64,000 bases of DNA from Paragonimus westermani (lineage: Eukaryota > Platyhelminthes > Trematoda > Plagiorchiida > Troglotrematidae), in assembly GCA_008508345.1 (NCBI GenBank), contig QNGE01000893.1:1-64000 (forward strand). Reading direction: 5' to 3'. The notes beneath the pieces are model-generated. The model saw only the letters and a list, made by a program, of their open reading frames with translations, did not search any database and was not told the DNA's origin. Position numbers and translations under genes: made by a program. Shown in pieces: positions 13,601 to 28,600 of this stretch (positions within the stretch are counted from its first letter, which is position 1; every line of letters begins with the position of its first letter).

Positions 13601-16600
13601 GTAAGTATTGCTTGCATGAACGAACGGAAACCGGTGGTGTTCGACAGGGTTGAATAGGTTAAACTGTCGTTTTTCCTTTTATGGACGAAGAAATGTTAGA
13701 GCTCGCAACAAATATGGACCACAGAATTGATGATCCTAACGAACAGCTTTCAAATGCTTGCTAGCGTTGTACTGTTAAAAGACGTTGATGCCCAGTGTGC
13801 CAAAAGATAGGCTATACAGAAAATCATTACACATCCTGAGAAACGAAAAATAAAATTTTTTCTGTTGGGTTTCAGGAAACTAATGAGTCATTCCAACAGC
13901 TTATTGACTGCCCCTAACTCCAACACCATAGTGGGTAGAAAGTCTGTTTGTTTATTGGTTAGTGATCATCAGAGTTGTTCGCAACTAGACAGTGAATAAG
14001 ATATTACCTTCATCTATCAAGTGTTGTGTTGTTCCACAGGGAAACCTGTGTGTAAACCCATGGCTGACGTGGGTTGCAACGCTTCAGGCGAATTACTGGA
14101 ACTAACATCAGAACAGGAGCGCATTACTTTCTTTAGTGGAATATTAATCAAGGCTACGTTCTATCTGTTTAATGCCACTCACCACCTTTTAGGGCCTGAT
14201 TGGATAGAGGAATCGGGATTACTCAGCTTGTCGTTTAACAGTATTTGTAACATTCTACACACTCTAGGCCTACGCTTCTAACCTCATTTCACAGTTACGA
14301 GAAATTGATGTTGTTTAGAAACTTCGGAAGTGACACAATACTGTTCGCCGTAGAGCTTGGTCATTGCACTCAAGTCTAATTTAAATTGCACCTTCCTACT
14401 GAGTTAAAACCTGTGTTCCGTCCTGAATGTTTGGTTAATTACGCAGGTGTATCCCCGATGGATCAGAATTCACAGAGATTAGAATCTGCAGGAATGATCA
14501 CGTCTGAAAATTGCTTATCAAGGGCGGGGATTATCATTATGGCCGAAAAATCCAGTAGCTGAATTCAACCACTGGTCTGAAAGGTTCCTAGAAACACCAC
14601 TGTCCACTGTCGTTAATAGACGATTTTTTCACAGGTCTCAGCTGTGGAAAACATTTTGCGAAGCTGAACCTGTGTGACGCTCATCTTTGAATCGAGGCTG
14701 ACGACGACTCTAACCAGTGATTAACTATTAATATCCATCGGTTTTGTGTTGCGTAGAATGATGATGTATTTCAAAAACATCTTAATACGCGTGGGTTTTT
14801 TCTTCAATCAATCAGGTGTTTGAAGTTGATTTTGCTGAAGTTACTGCCGTTCAAAATGTGCCACCACCTACCGACCTAACGCCTCTTTGATTTTTTCCCG
14901 GTTTGGTGAGCGACTATAACCCATTCTTACATACAGGCACGAAGTTACCCCGCTATTTAATCAGCTGTTGAAAGAGGATATCACAGTAATTTTTACAGTT
15001 ATGTCAAGCAGAACTTAGCAATATCAAGTCAGTGCTCACTTCCGATCTTTTCCCCATTCATGTTGTTTCTATCATGAAATTCGTAGTTGTAGCAAGTGTA
15101 CCATATTATGTGTGAGCCAACATTACTCACTTTTTTACTGACGGCCCCGAAAAGACGATCATGCACGCAGCACGAACGCTCATGCCGGCGAAAAAGAATT
15201 ATGGACAGAAAGAAAAGGAAGGCTCGACAGTTATACTCGTGAAAAGCTTCCACCACTCATAAACCACAAACCACCGTTTTCTACTTCTGGTTCCGAAAAC
15301 GTCTTCCAACATCTCTCAGCCAGTGGATTGCGACGACAGGTCATGCCGTCATTGATCTATGGTTTTTAGCTCCAATACTGACGTGCTTTTTGTCAAGCAG
15401 ATGCTGTTTCACAACCGATTGCCTGAACACTGTCTTTACACGAAAATATTGTGGCAGCCGTCACAGTCGAGAATGATGTTAAACGTATTGCAACCGACGC
15501 TATCCGTACCTACGTACCTGCATGTTTACCACTTCCAGTTTTTCTGTTTGGTCTCCCGTTAGTTTACTACTTTTTTCAAACTTTTTAAATTAATACTTCC
15601 TCCTAGGATGTTCTACGCTACTGTTGGGAATGAGCGGCGGCCCGCTCAACAATACATTCTGATCATGCTGAAAGTCGTTGTGGTAATGATTATGAAGATG
15701 CTATTCATGCATTACCACTTACCTTCGAACAGGTTAGGTTTGCTACTAAAAGACACCTCACCATTTCTCCAGGCATGTGCAAGTATTTTGGCTAACATAT
15801 CTGTTGAGTGAAATGCTGCATCGGCTCTTCCTGTTCCGTGAATCTGTGATCAGCCAGCAAATGGAATAGCCACTTCAGTAGCCCTTACCCAAAGTGTGCT
15901 GGAACAGGTTCATACAGCTTATCCGGGGTTAGTCACATTAACTCTGACAAGAGGTTTTGTTTATTGACGTGGGATCGATGGGACCATAGAGACAACGCTC
16001 AAATGTTGTTCTCGCTGTGCTCACTTTTCTGAGAGTCCGATGGAAGTTTCATTACAGTGTTGGCCCTACTCGGTGCGTCCGTGGCTCCGCCTGCTACTCG
16101 GTGGGACCAGCTACACCATCGTGGTTGACGCCGATTATAAGTGCCAGGAAATATTTCAGAAGAAACACGCATCGAGGACCGACACCATTTCAGTACCTTG
16201 TCGGCTGTATCACTTTGGATTTCCCGATACTGCTCGATAACGGTGCGTGATTCACGCGTGTGTATTTTAATCAGTTTTATGCCTTGTGCAACATAGAATG
16301 CATCCGTTCTGCGCTGTATCATCCTCAGCCCACCGTTTTGTTGACGCTTTAGAATGCGCGCTTGTTAAAACGAAAGTAGGAACAGCCGAGGACGTGATTC
16401 AACCATTTTTGTTTAACTATCATATAAAGTTTAGTTCCAATGTCAAGAATAGTCTGACACCATCAACTGCAACGTTTGGAAGACAACTGCACAATTTCTT
16501 TGATTCACCCCGGCCAGATGAACGAGATCCCACAAAAACGCTCGTATGGAGGAAACCTCCAATCACCATTACCTTATTAACAAACGATTTTTCGTCGTCG

Positions 16601-19600
16601 GAGAAACAGTATATCCGGGATTGCGGAAGCCGGCGTCCAAACTGGCTGGCTGGAATCATCGGTGACAAAATGTCCCAAGCTGTGTTCAACGTCACAGTAG
16701 GCACCAAACGATGAATTCGATACATCAGCCGAGTACGACCTCAAAAGGCAAATGCCAACGCAGCTGATACCCTAGAGATATCGCTTGTTCCACTCAAAAT
16801 ACTGGTGGACGCTTTCAATCTAACAGCGACATCTACATCCAACTCAGCTTCACATACACCACCCAACACCTGACTTGTGCAACCCATATGTCCCAGCAGG
16901 AAGATGACACCAGTTCGATCAGTTTATGTCAATCCACAGTCTTTCTTGTGAATAACCTTTACTTTTTCAAAAGAGAAGTGTTAAGGTCAAGCTCCCTTTC
17001 AAGAGCCCTGAGATTATTCACGTAGTTCTGGCTGGTGAGACATTAATCTTCTCTTTGGCCTATCGGTGGCTTTATTTGTCATTACTCTGCATCTTTCTGA
17101 TTGAACATTTACTTGTAACCCATCAGGTTTACTTGCCATTGGATATCACATTGTTATTAGGCTTCGCGCTGACCATATACGGGGTCAACTGTGTGTCTGC
17201 TCTCTACCACTACGAGTGAATCTCGAGTTTTTGAAGTCGATGCTAGCGACCATTGAATTAGCTATTTGTGCACTCATTACAATATACCACAGCTTTCTAA
17301 CCGCTCAGAACTTCCACAAGGTAATATCGTACGCATTGGCGAAGTGTCGTGTTATCAGCCCTTAATTTTTAACTTTTACCGTTTGTCTAATCCTGTTTGG
17401 TAAAACGTTCAGACGTCAATTTCATTTCACAGATTGAGAGTACAACTTACAAGACATTATCATCAGTGGCTGGGGGCAGATTTGGCGCAGTTTGTTTGCG
17501 TGACAGTGCTCACGCTATCTTTTTTATTTTCGCCTTAACTAATCTTTTTTTACCAGTTTAATCTAGGCCATTGGGAGTCTTGGTCAGAACTAGCATTCTC
17601 TTACATAGTGTAGCGAGAAGGCGTCCAACAAAGCACAATCTTTATTGTCCAAACCGCTAGTCACATNATAGTACTTCATTCTCTCTACTTGTTTTGTATT
17701 TGGTGGTTTCTCAGTGCGTTCGATTTCTAGTTCGTTATAAGTTGTGGAAGGTTTTCAGTTCAAATTTGTTGCGCCATAGTGAAGGGTTTGTTTGATTATG
17801 CGAACCTTCCTAAACGTTATACTAAGCGTTGGTTACTCTTTTTGGTCAAAATCATAAGGTTTAGTTTTTTTTACTATGTCTGTTGCAACGGCAAGTTCAT
17901 GTAGCTCACTAGCAATTCAGGTCAGTATCCGCAAGGAATTTCTGATAGGTCAACTTGGGTGATATATGTGCGTGTTTTTGTGGTCACGTGAACATACTGT
18001 GGACAAAAATAGCCAGGTAATTTAGACACAACGCATTCGGCCAGTAGATAGTTGAAGGAATATGCCGCGATAAACGTAATAGTTGTAACTCAAACTTGCG
18101 TGGAAATTCCAACCTCATAAGTTAGGCCATCAAAATGTTTCGGTTTATGTCTTCAGGATTGCCTTATTAATGTTAGATGCGTTTTTTTATGTTCATATTA
18201 AGTAAGTTATACTCTGCCATTTGTCTCAAATCCTGTCAGGGTCAGACATACGTATTTATGTATATATATAATGTGTTTAATGTAGAATTTGACAATAGGG
18301 TTCTTAACTTTTTGACGTAATGCTGTTGCCTTCCCAACTCTCCTCTGACTGGTTCACGCATAAATTTAAATGTTCCGTAGCTGTTTTTTCGTCTACCAAA
18401 CGTCTGCGCTAAGTTTTACGTGTGAATGTTAGCCTCATTTTGATTTTTAACCACGCCCGACTACTGATTACACGGTCGAGGGTTCGAACCCTAGTCGCTG
18501 GGACTGTTCCTATCAAAGTCTAAATAGCCTGAAGATATACCTAGGATAGGTCTTAACAAGTCACATGATGGCGACGACGTTTTAGAGTAAAGAGAGGAGA
18601 GACACTTTCTTCCAAGTGTTTAGGACGTTTTTGAAAATTGTCTTCTTTGCTTACCTAGCCTGAGGTTACCCTGAAAACAGGTTAGCAGTCACTGCTACCC
18701 AAATTGTGGACTGCTTGTTCCGTATGCATCCCTCTCATTTTCTATATCAGCTGGGGTTCCTTTTTTAAAGGAAGAGAATCTACCTTTCCTATTGCAGTCA
18801 ATACGTTGTGCTCAAGGGCTCTGCTACTGTTACTGTCAGGAATTTCAGTACGGTTAACTGGGTCTTTATACGCGCCTGGCATGTAAGCAGCTGCTTCAGT
18901 TTTGTCGACCCAACGGATTCGATTTCAATAGTTTCACGCTTAGTTTTGCACTTACGCGTAACCTATAATTTCATTCTTCTCGATGGGTGCACCCATTCTA
19001 CGTAGAATCGGCCCATAATCGAGCATACTCTTTTATTCACTTTCGCCATCGCAATAGAGTACATCCATTTATATTTATTTTGTTGAGCGCGACTTTCAGA
19101 TTATTGTGGGTCCATTTCACTCACCATGACACAACATTTATTAGAAGCTCTCACTGATTGTTGTTGGCCTACAGAGCAATTCCCCGATTCTCCAAACATC
19201 GCCTTTGCCTGACGAGATGGAACACGCACCTGCTGTGGGCCATGATTTACGCTCGGAGTTTTCCTTATCTGAATTCAGTCGCCTCCAGTCGCGTGCTTAC
19301 ATTGATCAGTGGGATATTCCCTGTCTACGAAGCCAGTCTCTGGGACAGTGTATTCTGGGTCTCATACGCGAATTTCGTTCTCATGGATTGAAGGTAGTCG
19401 AGACCAATTCGGACATCAGAGAGTTTGTTACCGTCTGTCTTTTGGATTGCGTAACAAAAGTGAGTTGTATTACTAATAAAAAAGTGAGTTGGTTTGGATA
19501 AATAATTACATTTTTCATGCCTGTCCGTCAAACGTTCTGTGCATTTTAGTGCACTAACTTGAAAACTTACCAACCCATCTCATCGCATCATCTTATTTCG

Positions 19601-22600
19601 GCGTTTTCTGTGTAAGCACAGCTTAACACATCTGCAATAGAACGGGTTAACTTGAGCATGACGTTTTTCAAAACATGAAGCTGTACATCTCTCAAGATGA
19701 AGCCGGGTTTTAATGTGCCCATTACCGTTTTGCAATTTCCTGACCAATGGTTCCAGGCAGCACACGATGGCGGATTCAAGATGTCTTAGTAGCAGACATT
19801 GCGACATTACTTTGACCGAAAAGCTGCTACAATGCTTGTGAGTAGCAGATTACTCATACACGCCTGCTTCTACTTTCTATCCTTGTTGTTTGTGTACTAG
19901 CAGCCAGCAGGGTGGGGCAAGCCATCATATTTGAGAATTTTGATTATTCATCCGGATCACTATTCCATCTTTGCCTCGATATTTTTGCAAGATTTTCGCG
20001 TACTATACCTGATTCCACCTGATCACCTTACGTTACTTCACCCTCTGTTCATTGCTGTTCAATTTACAGTTGATGACGTCCCAAGCCGTTTTTAACTGGG
20101 ATCGACAAACGTTGGAAGGTGTACATAATATGCTGGAACTGAGTGTTCGCCTGGTTTGTGAATACCTTACGGTTTTCAGACAGGCTGTTTGGAAAGAATG
20201 TGGTCCCTATGAAGAATCCGATGTTAAATCAAGTTCTCGGGCTGCTGCTGATAAACCTGATAGTTTGGACAGTAAAAGTGGTTCTGGAATTCCAAGATGT
20301 TTGACGCAATTTGCATGGGAACTGTTACAAATGTTGGGATTAATATTTGATTGTGAGGCCAACTATCACCAGTTATGCCGAGACCGAATTAGCAATACAG
20401 GAACTTATAGGTATGTCTCTTGATGTCTTAGTTGCCAGTTTGATGCATCACACATTTATGATGAAACTTATGTGTATATACGTATGTCACATATGGTCAG
20501 TTGTTAGTGTCATGTATATGTATACTTCACATGGCCGTTTGCTCGAAATGCTTGCCGTGAGGTCCTGGTTCACTACCGATGACATGTTTTTTCAGCTAAC
20601 AAATTACCACGAACTGTTCACAACGTCGGACTGTACAAGAGTGTCATTTTCACCAAAAGACGTGATCCATTAATTTTAATTCGGCGCCACTCATGTAAAT
20701 TTTACCGCTCGCCGCATTACTGCTGTGTTAGTATGTAAACACAGTTGACCAATATTGAAATTTCCTATGCTTAATCCCGAAACGGACTTTTTGCTCGCTG
20801 TTGTTAAGTCTCGTCCTATGAGAAGGAGATGCAATGTCGATCCAAGACGTCATTTTTGAAGTTCACACACTTTTGATGAGTTTCATCTCATTGGGGCGAT
20901 TTTCGTTAAAAATACACTTTCTACCGGAACTTGTTAGTGAGAACGAATTTAACTACTCATAATGAGACGCTGAAAACTTCCATTTTTGTGTGTACCTCCT
21001 CCGTACCTAGCTGACCTGGTTTTTACCATCTTTGTGTGGTTCACGAAAGCTTTAACTGCCCGGCGCTTACCTAGTGTGCACTTAAGGCCATCTCCTGAAA
21101 TGCTGACATATTCAAGTAATCGTAGTGGTTGACCTTAAACTTTAGGCAGGTTTGACGTGATGAATTGATCCAACCCCACGCGGAACTGCTTTCCTGACAC
21201 CTTTTGGGACCCGGCTTGTTATTGAGTGCTCCTTAACGCTTGGCGCACGTTTGCAAGTAAAAATTTTTAACCGAAATGTCTACTTCCAGGAATAACGATG
21301 AGTAACGCCAGTACCGGCCTTGGGTCAGATTTCATTATAGTGTACCTTTATCGATCTGGGGTGAAAACTGTGATGGCGACTGAATCATTAATTTAGGCTC
21401 ATACTGCGGTCGTTCGCAGTTCGGCGTCGACGGATGAAAGTTAACTGACATTATTGGTATCCAAGAGGCGGTTAATGTTTGTTCGTGTCATTTTGTTGAT
21501 GATTGCCTCCACTATTGAAATCTGTTCCGTTTTATTCGTGTTAGATTGAGTCAGCTTTTAATCTTGGTAATGAGATGGGTCATGTTATGATCACGTTCAG
21601 CAAATAACACTGGATTGTCATTGCATGCTTACGTTCCGATTTGAGTGGAATTCAAGTGTTATGTTTATTTTGAAAGCAGTAGGCCTCGTGGATGGACTAG
21701 TTCAAGGGAAATCGAGCTATTTTGTACCATAATCGAGTTGGAAGTCAACGAGATGCCGGATGGTATGTAGATCGTAACATGTGCAAATGTTGGCTTATGT
21801 TGTGTTATTAGGTCGTGAGCATGGGGTCATGGTCTGAATTCGTGTCTTGCAGTTGTATTCGCCCTTCACCTAAGTTTTATTAGTTGAGGTGGGCAATTGT
21901 GCCCCAAGAAGTGTTCCCCCATGTTTTTCTTGACCTAGTAGACGCATGTCAGAGTAAATGTGGGCGAGATATTGTACTGTAGACGTGTGCCACAGGTAAT
22001 CCGTGTGACCACACAAGGCAATCAACGACGCAAAATTGCGCAGAGTTGGAGGGAATAGAATTATCCTCTGCCGATTTTGGCTGAGCAACTTTTCTTACAC
22101 TAATTTTCATGTGTTATCTCCGACGGGCTTACTTTTTTTTCCCAAGCTACCAAATAAGTCGCAAGTGTTTGGAATCCTTTTGTCAACTCGAATACCCCAC
22201 AATGTGCTTTTCATTGTAGCGATCCTTTCAATGACTGGGCCGCACTTATACGAAATAAACTGGGACATGAGTCGCCAGTGTTTGCCGAAACATTACCCTC
22301 TCCAAAAAACTTCTATCTTGTCAATTTGATCAACTGTTTCGGCGTTTACGGAGGGTTTCGCCTACTTCATTGGCTTGGCACACAGCCTTGGGCCAATATC
22401 ACTGTAAGTGATGTTCACGTTTTACTAGTTGGCAATGGTAGTTGCAGGCTTGTGGTTTGATTTCTAATCTGTCATTTAGCACAACTTTGAGTACAAATTG
22501 TCGGGCAATTGAATTTTCAATCGGTGTCGTTAACAATACTTCTTCATTTTTTATTCACCCAGTTGAATGGTATGGGTAACGTACAAGGAATTAAACTAAA

Positions 22601-25600
22601 ACAGTCAACAAAAATCACCGTCATTTCTAATAAGGATATGTCAGTATAATGTACATAATGCAGGTCTAGTTGCTAAATACCTGAGCACTCGAATAACCGG
22701 ACTTTGACCATCTATGGAAACCAGCTAAATACCTTGTTTGTAACCGGAATCGTATTTTATACAAGTTTAATTTGGGTTATACCTTCATCTAGAAAACATA
22801 TGTGAAGTGTATTTGGGTTTTCCTGTCGTCCAAATCAGTATGAATTTCAAAGAGAGCCAAGAAACATTAGAAAAATCATCAGGGTGGTCTGTCGGCAAGG
22901 TTGTGTTCCTATTTCTAGCCTTCACTTTTATTTTCTTGCCCACACCATACTGTTATTTTTCTGGTCGTATTTCAAATAAGCGTCAGCGCAAACTACTGAC
23001 TTATTACTGTCTTTGATGATGATGAGAATGTGTATATCAATACAGCTTTCTCATGATCGGTTCCCACGCGGCCCTCTGGAACTTAACTATATCCTGAAGT
23101 GTCTTACCTATGTAGTTTTAATTGAAACATCCAAGATACTTTGTAGTCAAGGTTTGAGGCAATCTATCGTAAAATACAACTGACACAAAACCGCTTTAAA
23201 CTGAACGAACCTGACTGATCGTCGTACTGTTTGAGATCCTTGTTTTTATCCATTACTTTGTGCATCCTGTGTAAATGTGTTTTGTTCTTATTATGTGTGG
23301 TCTACTGTCGTCGCCGGAACCAATAGGATTATGAACCTTCAGCTTGTTTGATTTCTTCTGTTGTTCACTGTTATATAAAATACGTAATGATGGGTATTAT
23401 CTCATTGAGTCAGTTACTTGGAGCAGAAACAGCACGTCAATTACACTCACTCAGGAATGCTCTAAGTGGCCTCACACATTCAGACGTGCAAACATTTGCT
23501 TCTCAATAGAATTTACAGGAACCCGACACGCACACGAGTGTACATAACTAAGCCTTATCAAATTTTCTAGTACAACTAAGGCCAGGTCTTATTAACCTCT
23601 CATTATTTAGAGTTTCATAGGTTCATCGATCGTTACGGGAGGGAGAAGAGCCTTTGCTTGTGCAGTCCTGTCTCTGTGCTGGTAGGTGAAAAGTTGTGTT
23701 GGATGGTTTATAAGTGTAAAAAGTGAATGAAACCAAATGGAGGGTAACTTTAATGAGGCTGTTGGCTGCATTCATCTCAGCAACGAATACTGAAACACAC
23801 TGAAACAGCATTCGGTCAGACCTGTGAGACCGAGCTAGAGTCAGGAAAACTAGTTGTGCCGGTTGTCTCTCAAGCATGTGCCGACCGAGTAGTATTTTCA
23901 AACTCCTAACCAATTCAGCCGTGACTACAGAGATGGGCAGTGCGTTCCAATGTCACCAGACCCTAACTGTGAAGCAGCTCTGTCTACAACGTAACCTGTC
24001 TCTTTCATGAATCAGTTTCAGCTAGTGACCACTTAAACGTTCATTCTTATTTAGTGGAAGATGTGCCAGTGGATGACCCGGGTTGCGGAGTATTTTGTAG
24101 GTAAGAACTAGGTCTCTCTTTAGATGTCTGTAGTTAATTGAGACGACCTAATTTTGCCAGTCTTTCTGAGTAGGAAGTTTTCCTGAGTCCCATAATTCTT
24201 CTAGCGGCCAGCCTCCGAACACTTTTAATAAGTGCCACAATCATTCTTAAGATGAAGATGACAGGCCTGTGTGTTCGTTTTCAGATGTGGACGGATTATG
24301 GAGGCGAACTTAGCTGGAAACACTTCAGGGTGGAAGTTTCCATAAATTCTTCCTACAAGATTTTTGCTTCTTTAGCCGTGGCAGCACAACTATTAAACGG
24401 ACTCAAGTTGTCTACCGCCATACCTTTTAGGTCTCTTTCGTTTACTGGCAAGAGCTGCTTTGTGTCACCAAGGTCAATGCAATTTTGATGACGAACATGC
24501 ACGGCTTTGCACTTGTTGACATCGAACATTAAGTTATTCTCTATGGACCATTGATTTAGACAGTTCAAATGGTCCTGTAAAGTAAGATGTGTGTACAGTT
24601 GATGTGGCACAGTCACGGAAACAATCGAGACCCCACCTGTGAGTGAATACATATATAAGTTTAATTTTGATGAGTAAAGGAAAACCAGTTATGCTAAGAA
24701 GCATATTCCAAGTGAAGCGGACGTGAATGTTGTTGGGGCCGTTTCTGTTTTTGAAACCTTTCCTGATTGGTTACTTGTTTGACGTCTTTCTGCCGTCTGA
24801 TTTGTCCGCCTTTAAACCTTGCTGGTAATGTCGGTCAAGCATTTTCTCATTCGGCCTTACGTTATGCAGTAATATTACAGTACGTCCACCAATTGTAATG
24901 TTCTTTACCATAGTGGTATTATCGCGTACGTACACCCGGAACCCCCCCACAATGCTTTTTCGTCATGTTCAATAAACATTGGTACTTAGGCCAACAGCAG
25001 CGGGTGAAGTCTCTGGAAATTTTCTCTGGGAGATTGTCAATCTTTCCAACTAAATCGGCGATTTTTACTTTACCCTAACTGCCAACCGCGCCTTGAAACA
25101 CATGGTTAACTCTCACGCGACCCTGGTTTAACCGAGATTTTGTAAACGTTTACACAAAGTTTCGGTGAGCACTGGTCACTGTTCGCAATCCGACACGAAT
25201 GCCTTAGCTTGGTCAAAACGAACGTCGTTGATAATGTCACTTATATGGGAATGGTCGGCCCGTCAAGTTCCATTCAACCAAAGACGAACAGTTTGAGTGT
25301 TAGAGTTTTGTCCGTGGTCTGTAATCTAGAGATAGTGCCCACCTGCTGAACCTACCTCCCAACAGCTTGTGCAGACGACAACGCCTAACTGAGACCGATT
25401 ACAACACAACCGTGCATCTTATAACTGAATTAACAGAGCGGTTATTGCAGCACTGTGTAGACATGTTCACTACAACCTGCGGCAAGTGTAATCAGAAGAA
25501 GCCAAAACTGGTACTTCACTCACAATGGCCGGTGCCTTATGCAGCCACTTTTGTAGTTGACGAGAACTAACGAAGGCTGCAAGAAGCCGACCTCGTCACG

Positions 25601-28600
25601 CCTGTGAATTACCAATCTTGCACAGCCTACACCATTGTAGTTAATGTAACCAGTGTTTCAGTTTTCTTATGCACTAAAATTTCTGAAGACCAAAACGTTA
25701 TCTTAATAATTGGTCGCTAACCATCACTTCCACTGGGAGATTTGTTAGTTGTACTCAGCGGTGGCAAATTCCTCGTCACTCAAGATTTCACTGTCGTCTA
25801 TCCTCAGACCGAAGTCGATAACGTATCAGAAGAGGTGCTTATGAAGAGGTACTTACATGTGATTCACACGTGGTTAAATATATTGTGCGCCATGTAGTGG
25901 CAGTTTGAGGTCTCAGAAGGTCTATAGTACAGCGATGTTGGGAAAAAACATCTCGATCAAAAAGTTTCCTTGACAGAGGTTACTGGCGTCAGAACTAAGA
26001 AAAGTATCAAACAACCTTTTGATTTACCTAAATAATCGTGTGCTTTTCGATTTCAGGACGACCCTATCAATTTTTCAAAAAGCCATGGGTATAGTGTTAT
26101 TTTGAGTTCCTTATGCTGCAGCTTTTCTAGATGACATGCTGTTAACTAGAAGAACTGTTCAGGACTTATACAACGAGTTTGTATACTTCAAGACATCAAA
26201 GATTCCACTTTTCATTTTTGTTCAGAAAAAATGTCAGTCCTTTTCCATAGGGTACCAAATATCTCAGGTTCATAATCGCACAACAACGGAAACCAGCATC
26301 CGATAAACATAACCGGAATACAGCAGATGCCCGCACCAACCGACATACTCACCCTCAGTTCATTTTTGAACTTCATCAGTCCTTCTAGCGTTCTATACTC
26401 AAAACAAAGTGAGAAAGATCAGCGGACGAAGTCATTCAAAAGTTTAAACGCAGGCACCTTGTCACTTCAAAGGAGACGTTAAAACTCCTTATTCCACGCA
26501 GAAGCCGCTGTGGGACGGAAGCCCCGCAGCATTCTTCGCTCAGTGTGGTTGAATTAATCTACATGAATCACCCGCAACTCACGTGAAAACGCAGCTTGAT
26601 GGGTTCTATGGCACCAGGAAGATATCACTCAAGATTTGGTGGTTCTCTGTACGTCTTCACAAGCATTGAAATAATACTGCATATTAGACGACTGGTAATT
26701 TCAAAAAGCGTGGATCCAACGTCACTATCGAAGTGTTTGTTGTTATGCCCTTCTACCTCTGTCATTTGAATCAGACTGGGTGTCAACTAATCATCCAACA
26801 ACGTTGCGAGTTCCGCCGCATATCCTGGTTGACGGATTCCGATCGTCGACTGCAACGGAGCACAAAACAAGTACATCTGCATTGCTTAACACCACATACA
26901 CGGCACCTGCAACTATGTTGGTAGACTGATAGAGCACGAGTGCCAGTTGTGATCTTTCAGCCATACCAATTCAAGCCTCGCCCCACATCAATAAGGTTCA
27001 TAATAATGAGTATTAGGACCGTCCCTAGAAACAGGAAGCAAATTTTCATAGACTGAGTCTTAATGACGCCTTTTTTCACCTGGTTATCTACTTCTACGGC
27101 GTTTTACTACACGGCGATTGGCTCACCTTTAACTTTGGCCGGCAACTGTTTGTCACTGTAATCAATGTCTACCTTCCTCTTTCTTGGTTGACGCAACGCT
27201 GTACGACAATGATACAATGTGTTCACCGACTATGATTTGCTTTCTACTGCAGTATGCCGGAATCTGATTCGGAGGAAATGATTGCCACACGGGCGTTCAC
27301 GGGGCGCCACGAATTCTGATCTAAGATGTAATAGGTGGTTCCAGTGATTCGCCAAGTCCGCTGATTACTAACTCCTTGGAATAAAAGAAATGTTGATGAC
27401 ATTGACCCTAAGAAACTGTTTATGTCCATGTTGAGTCTGATCCACCCGCATCGTGTCATGCTTACACAAGACTAGACAACGGTTATAATCTTCCTTGTTC
27501 ATATCTTGTCCGGAACATCAAACTGATTATCATCAAAGATGAATTTAATATAGTACTTCAGATTACAGTGTCATCAATACACCTTGACACAGATTGCCGG
27601 TTTATTCCTCTTTGTGTTGCACAGGGGAGATGAACAGATCCTATTTCATATTGTTTTGCTAAGGAACTGATACAAAACAGTAAGACTTGTAATGACTACT
27701 GAGGCTCAACAAAATTTGTCCAATTTAGTATGAACTGGAACCGACTCAGGTTGGTTGAATGAGGTTATTGTGATGAACACTCATCACTTCGATTTCATCT
27801 CCCCACTGTTTGGTACATTCAGCGACTTCGGTTTGCTTAGCTCTGACGGTCTCTATTGCGTGTAAGCACAAGTGTGTCATTATGAAATAGTCTGTTTCAA
27901 GCTTTCTGTTATATTGACTAACTGGTGTCTAACCGATACCAACGAAATCAGCTGCCTACGCTTTTGAACGATGTTCTCGCTACCTTGGTCACAGCAGCCC
28001 ATGAGTGAACAAACACGTTCGTTAGTTTATTTGTGCGCCCTCAGGTACTTTAAAACTGACGGTAATTACGCCAGGTTTCACACTACAAAATAAATTCGAT
28101 TTCTTGTTCCTCCAACCATATGGAATGAGATCATATGAGACGCACTTCGATATTGTCATTTTTTGTGTTTCGTTATCATCGGTGCACATCGGTCAGTATA
28201 AGCGGTTATTTCCCATATTTTTGGATGCTGTTGGGGTCGTGTGATTGGTTTGCGTATCACACCGATGTTTTACATACGGCTTCGCTTCTTATCAAGTGAT
28301 GGAATTCATATTGTTTAGAGCACGCTAAATACTACATAACAGCAGTTATCCAAAATCTAATATGAAAGTGTCCTGTGAATACTATTTGTGTTTTTTGGTA
28401 AGTTTCTGTTGAGTTTTCCTGTTGTGGGCGTGCCAAGAATTGTACAAAACTTCTTTCGCCATTAAAATATAATCTGGTACTACGTGAAATTACACGTGAA
28501 TGAGTGCATCGTGGGAACAACTAGCGAGACACTCGAGTTTCACAGGGAGGCCGACTAGTCTAGCTTGTTTTGTTAATCTTTATCGAAAAACTTATCAGTG

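Noticed and set aside
14021..14281. Open frame with an acceptor-like CCACAG, possibly a host exon
   Set aside because: Its frame runs on from QLDSE-stop-DITFI, the protease active site, and contains GPDWIEESGLLSL, so it is Gypsy protease and linker sequence.
15607..15732. A 126-bp, phase 0-0 segment with a strong acceptor and donor, at first taken for a USP24 linker exon
   Set aside because: It contains an in-frame TGA, and its readable part (DYEDAIHALPLTFEQ) continues past the supposed donor as VRFATKRHLTISPG, which is Gypsy pol between RNase H and integrase.
17103..17320. Open stretch ending at AAG|GTAATA with coding-like composition
   Set aside because: No ATG, no known motif, overlaps another open frame, and its phase does not fit between USP24 exons 1 and 2.
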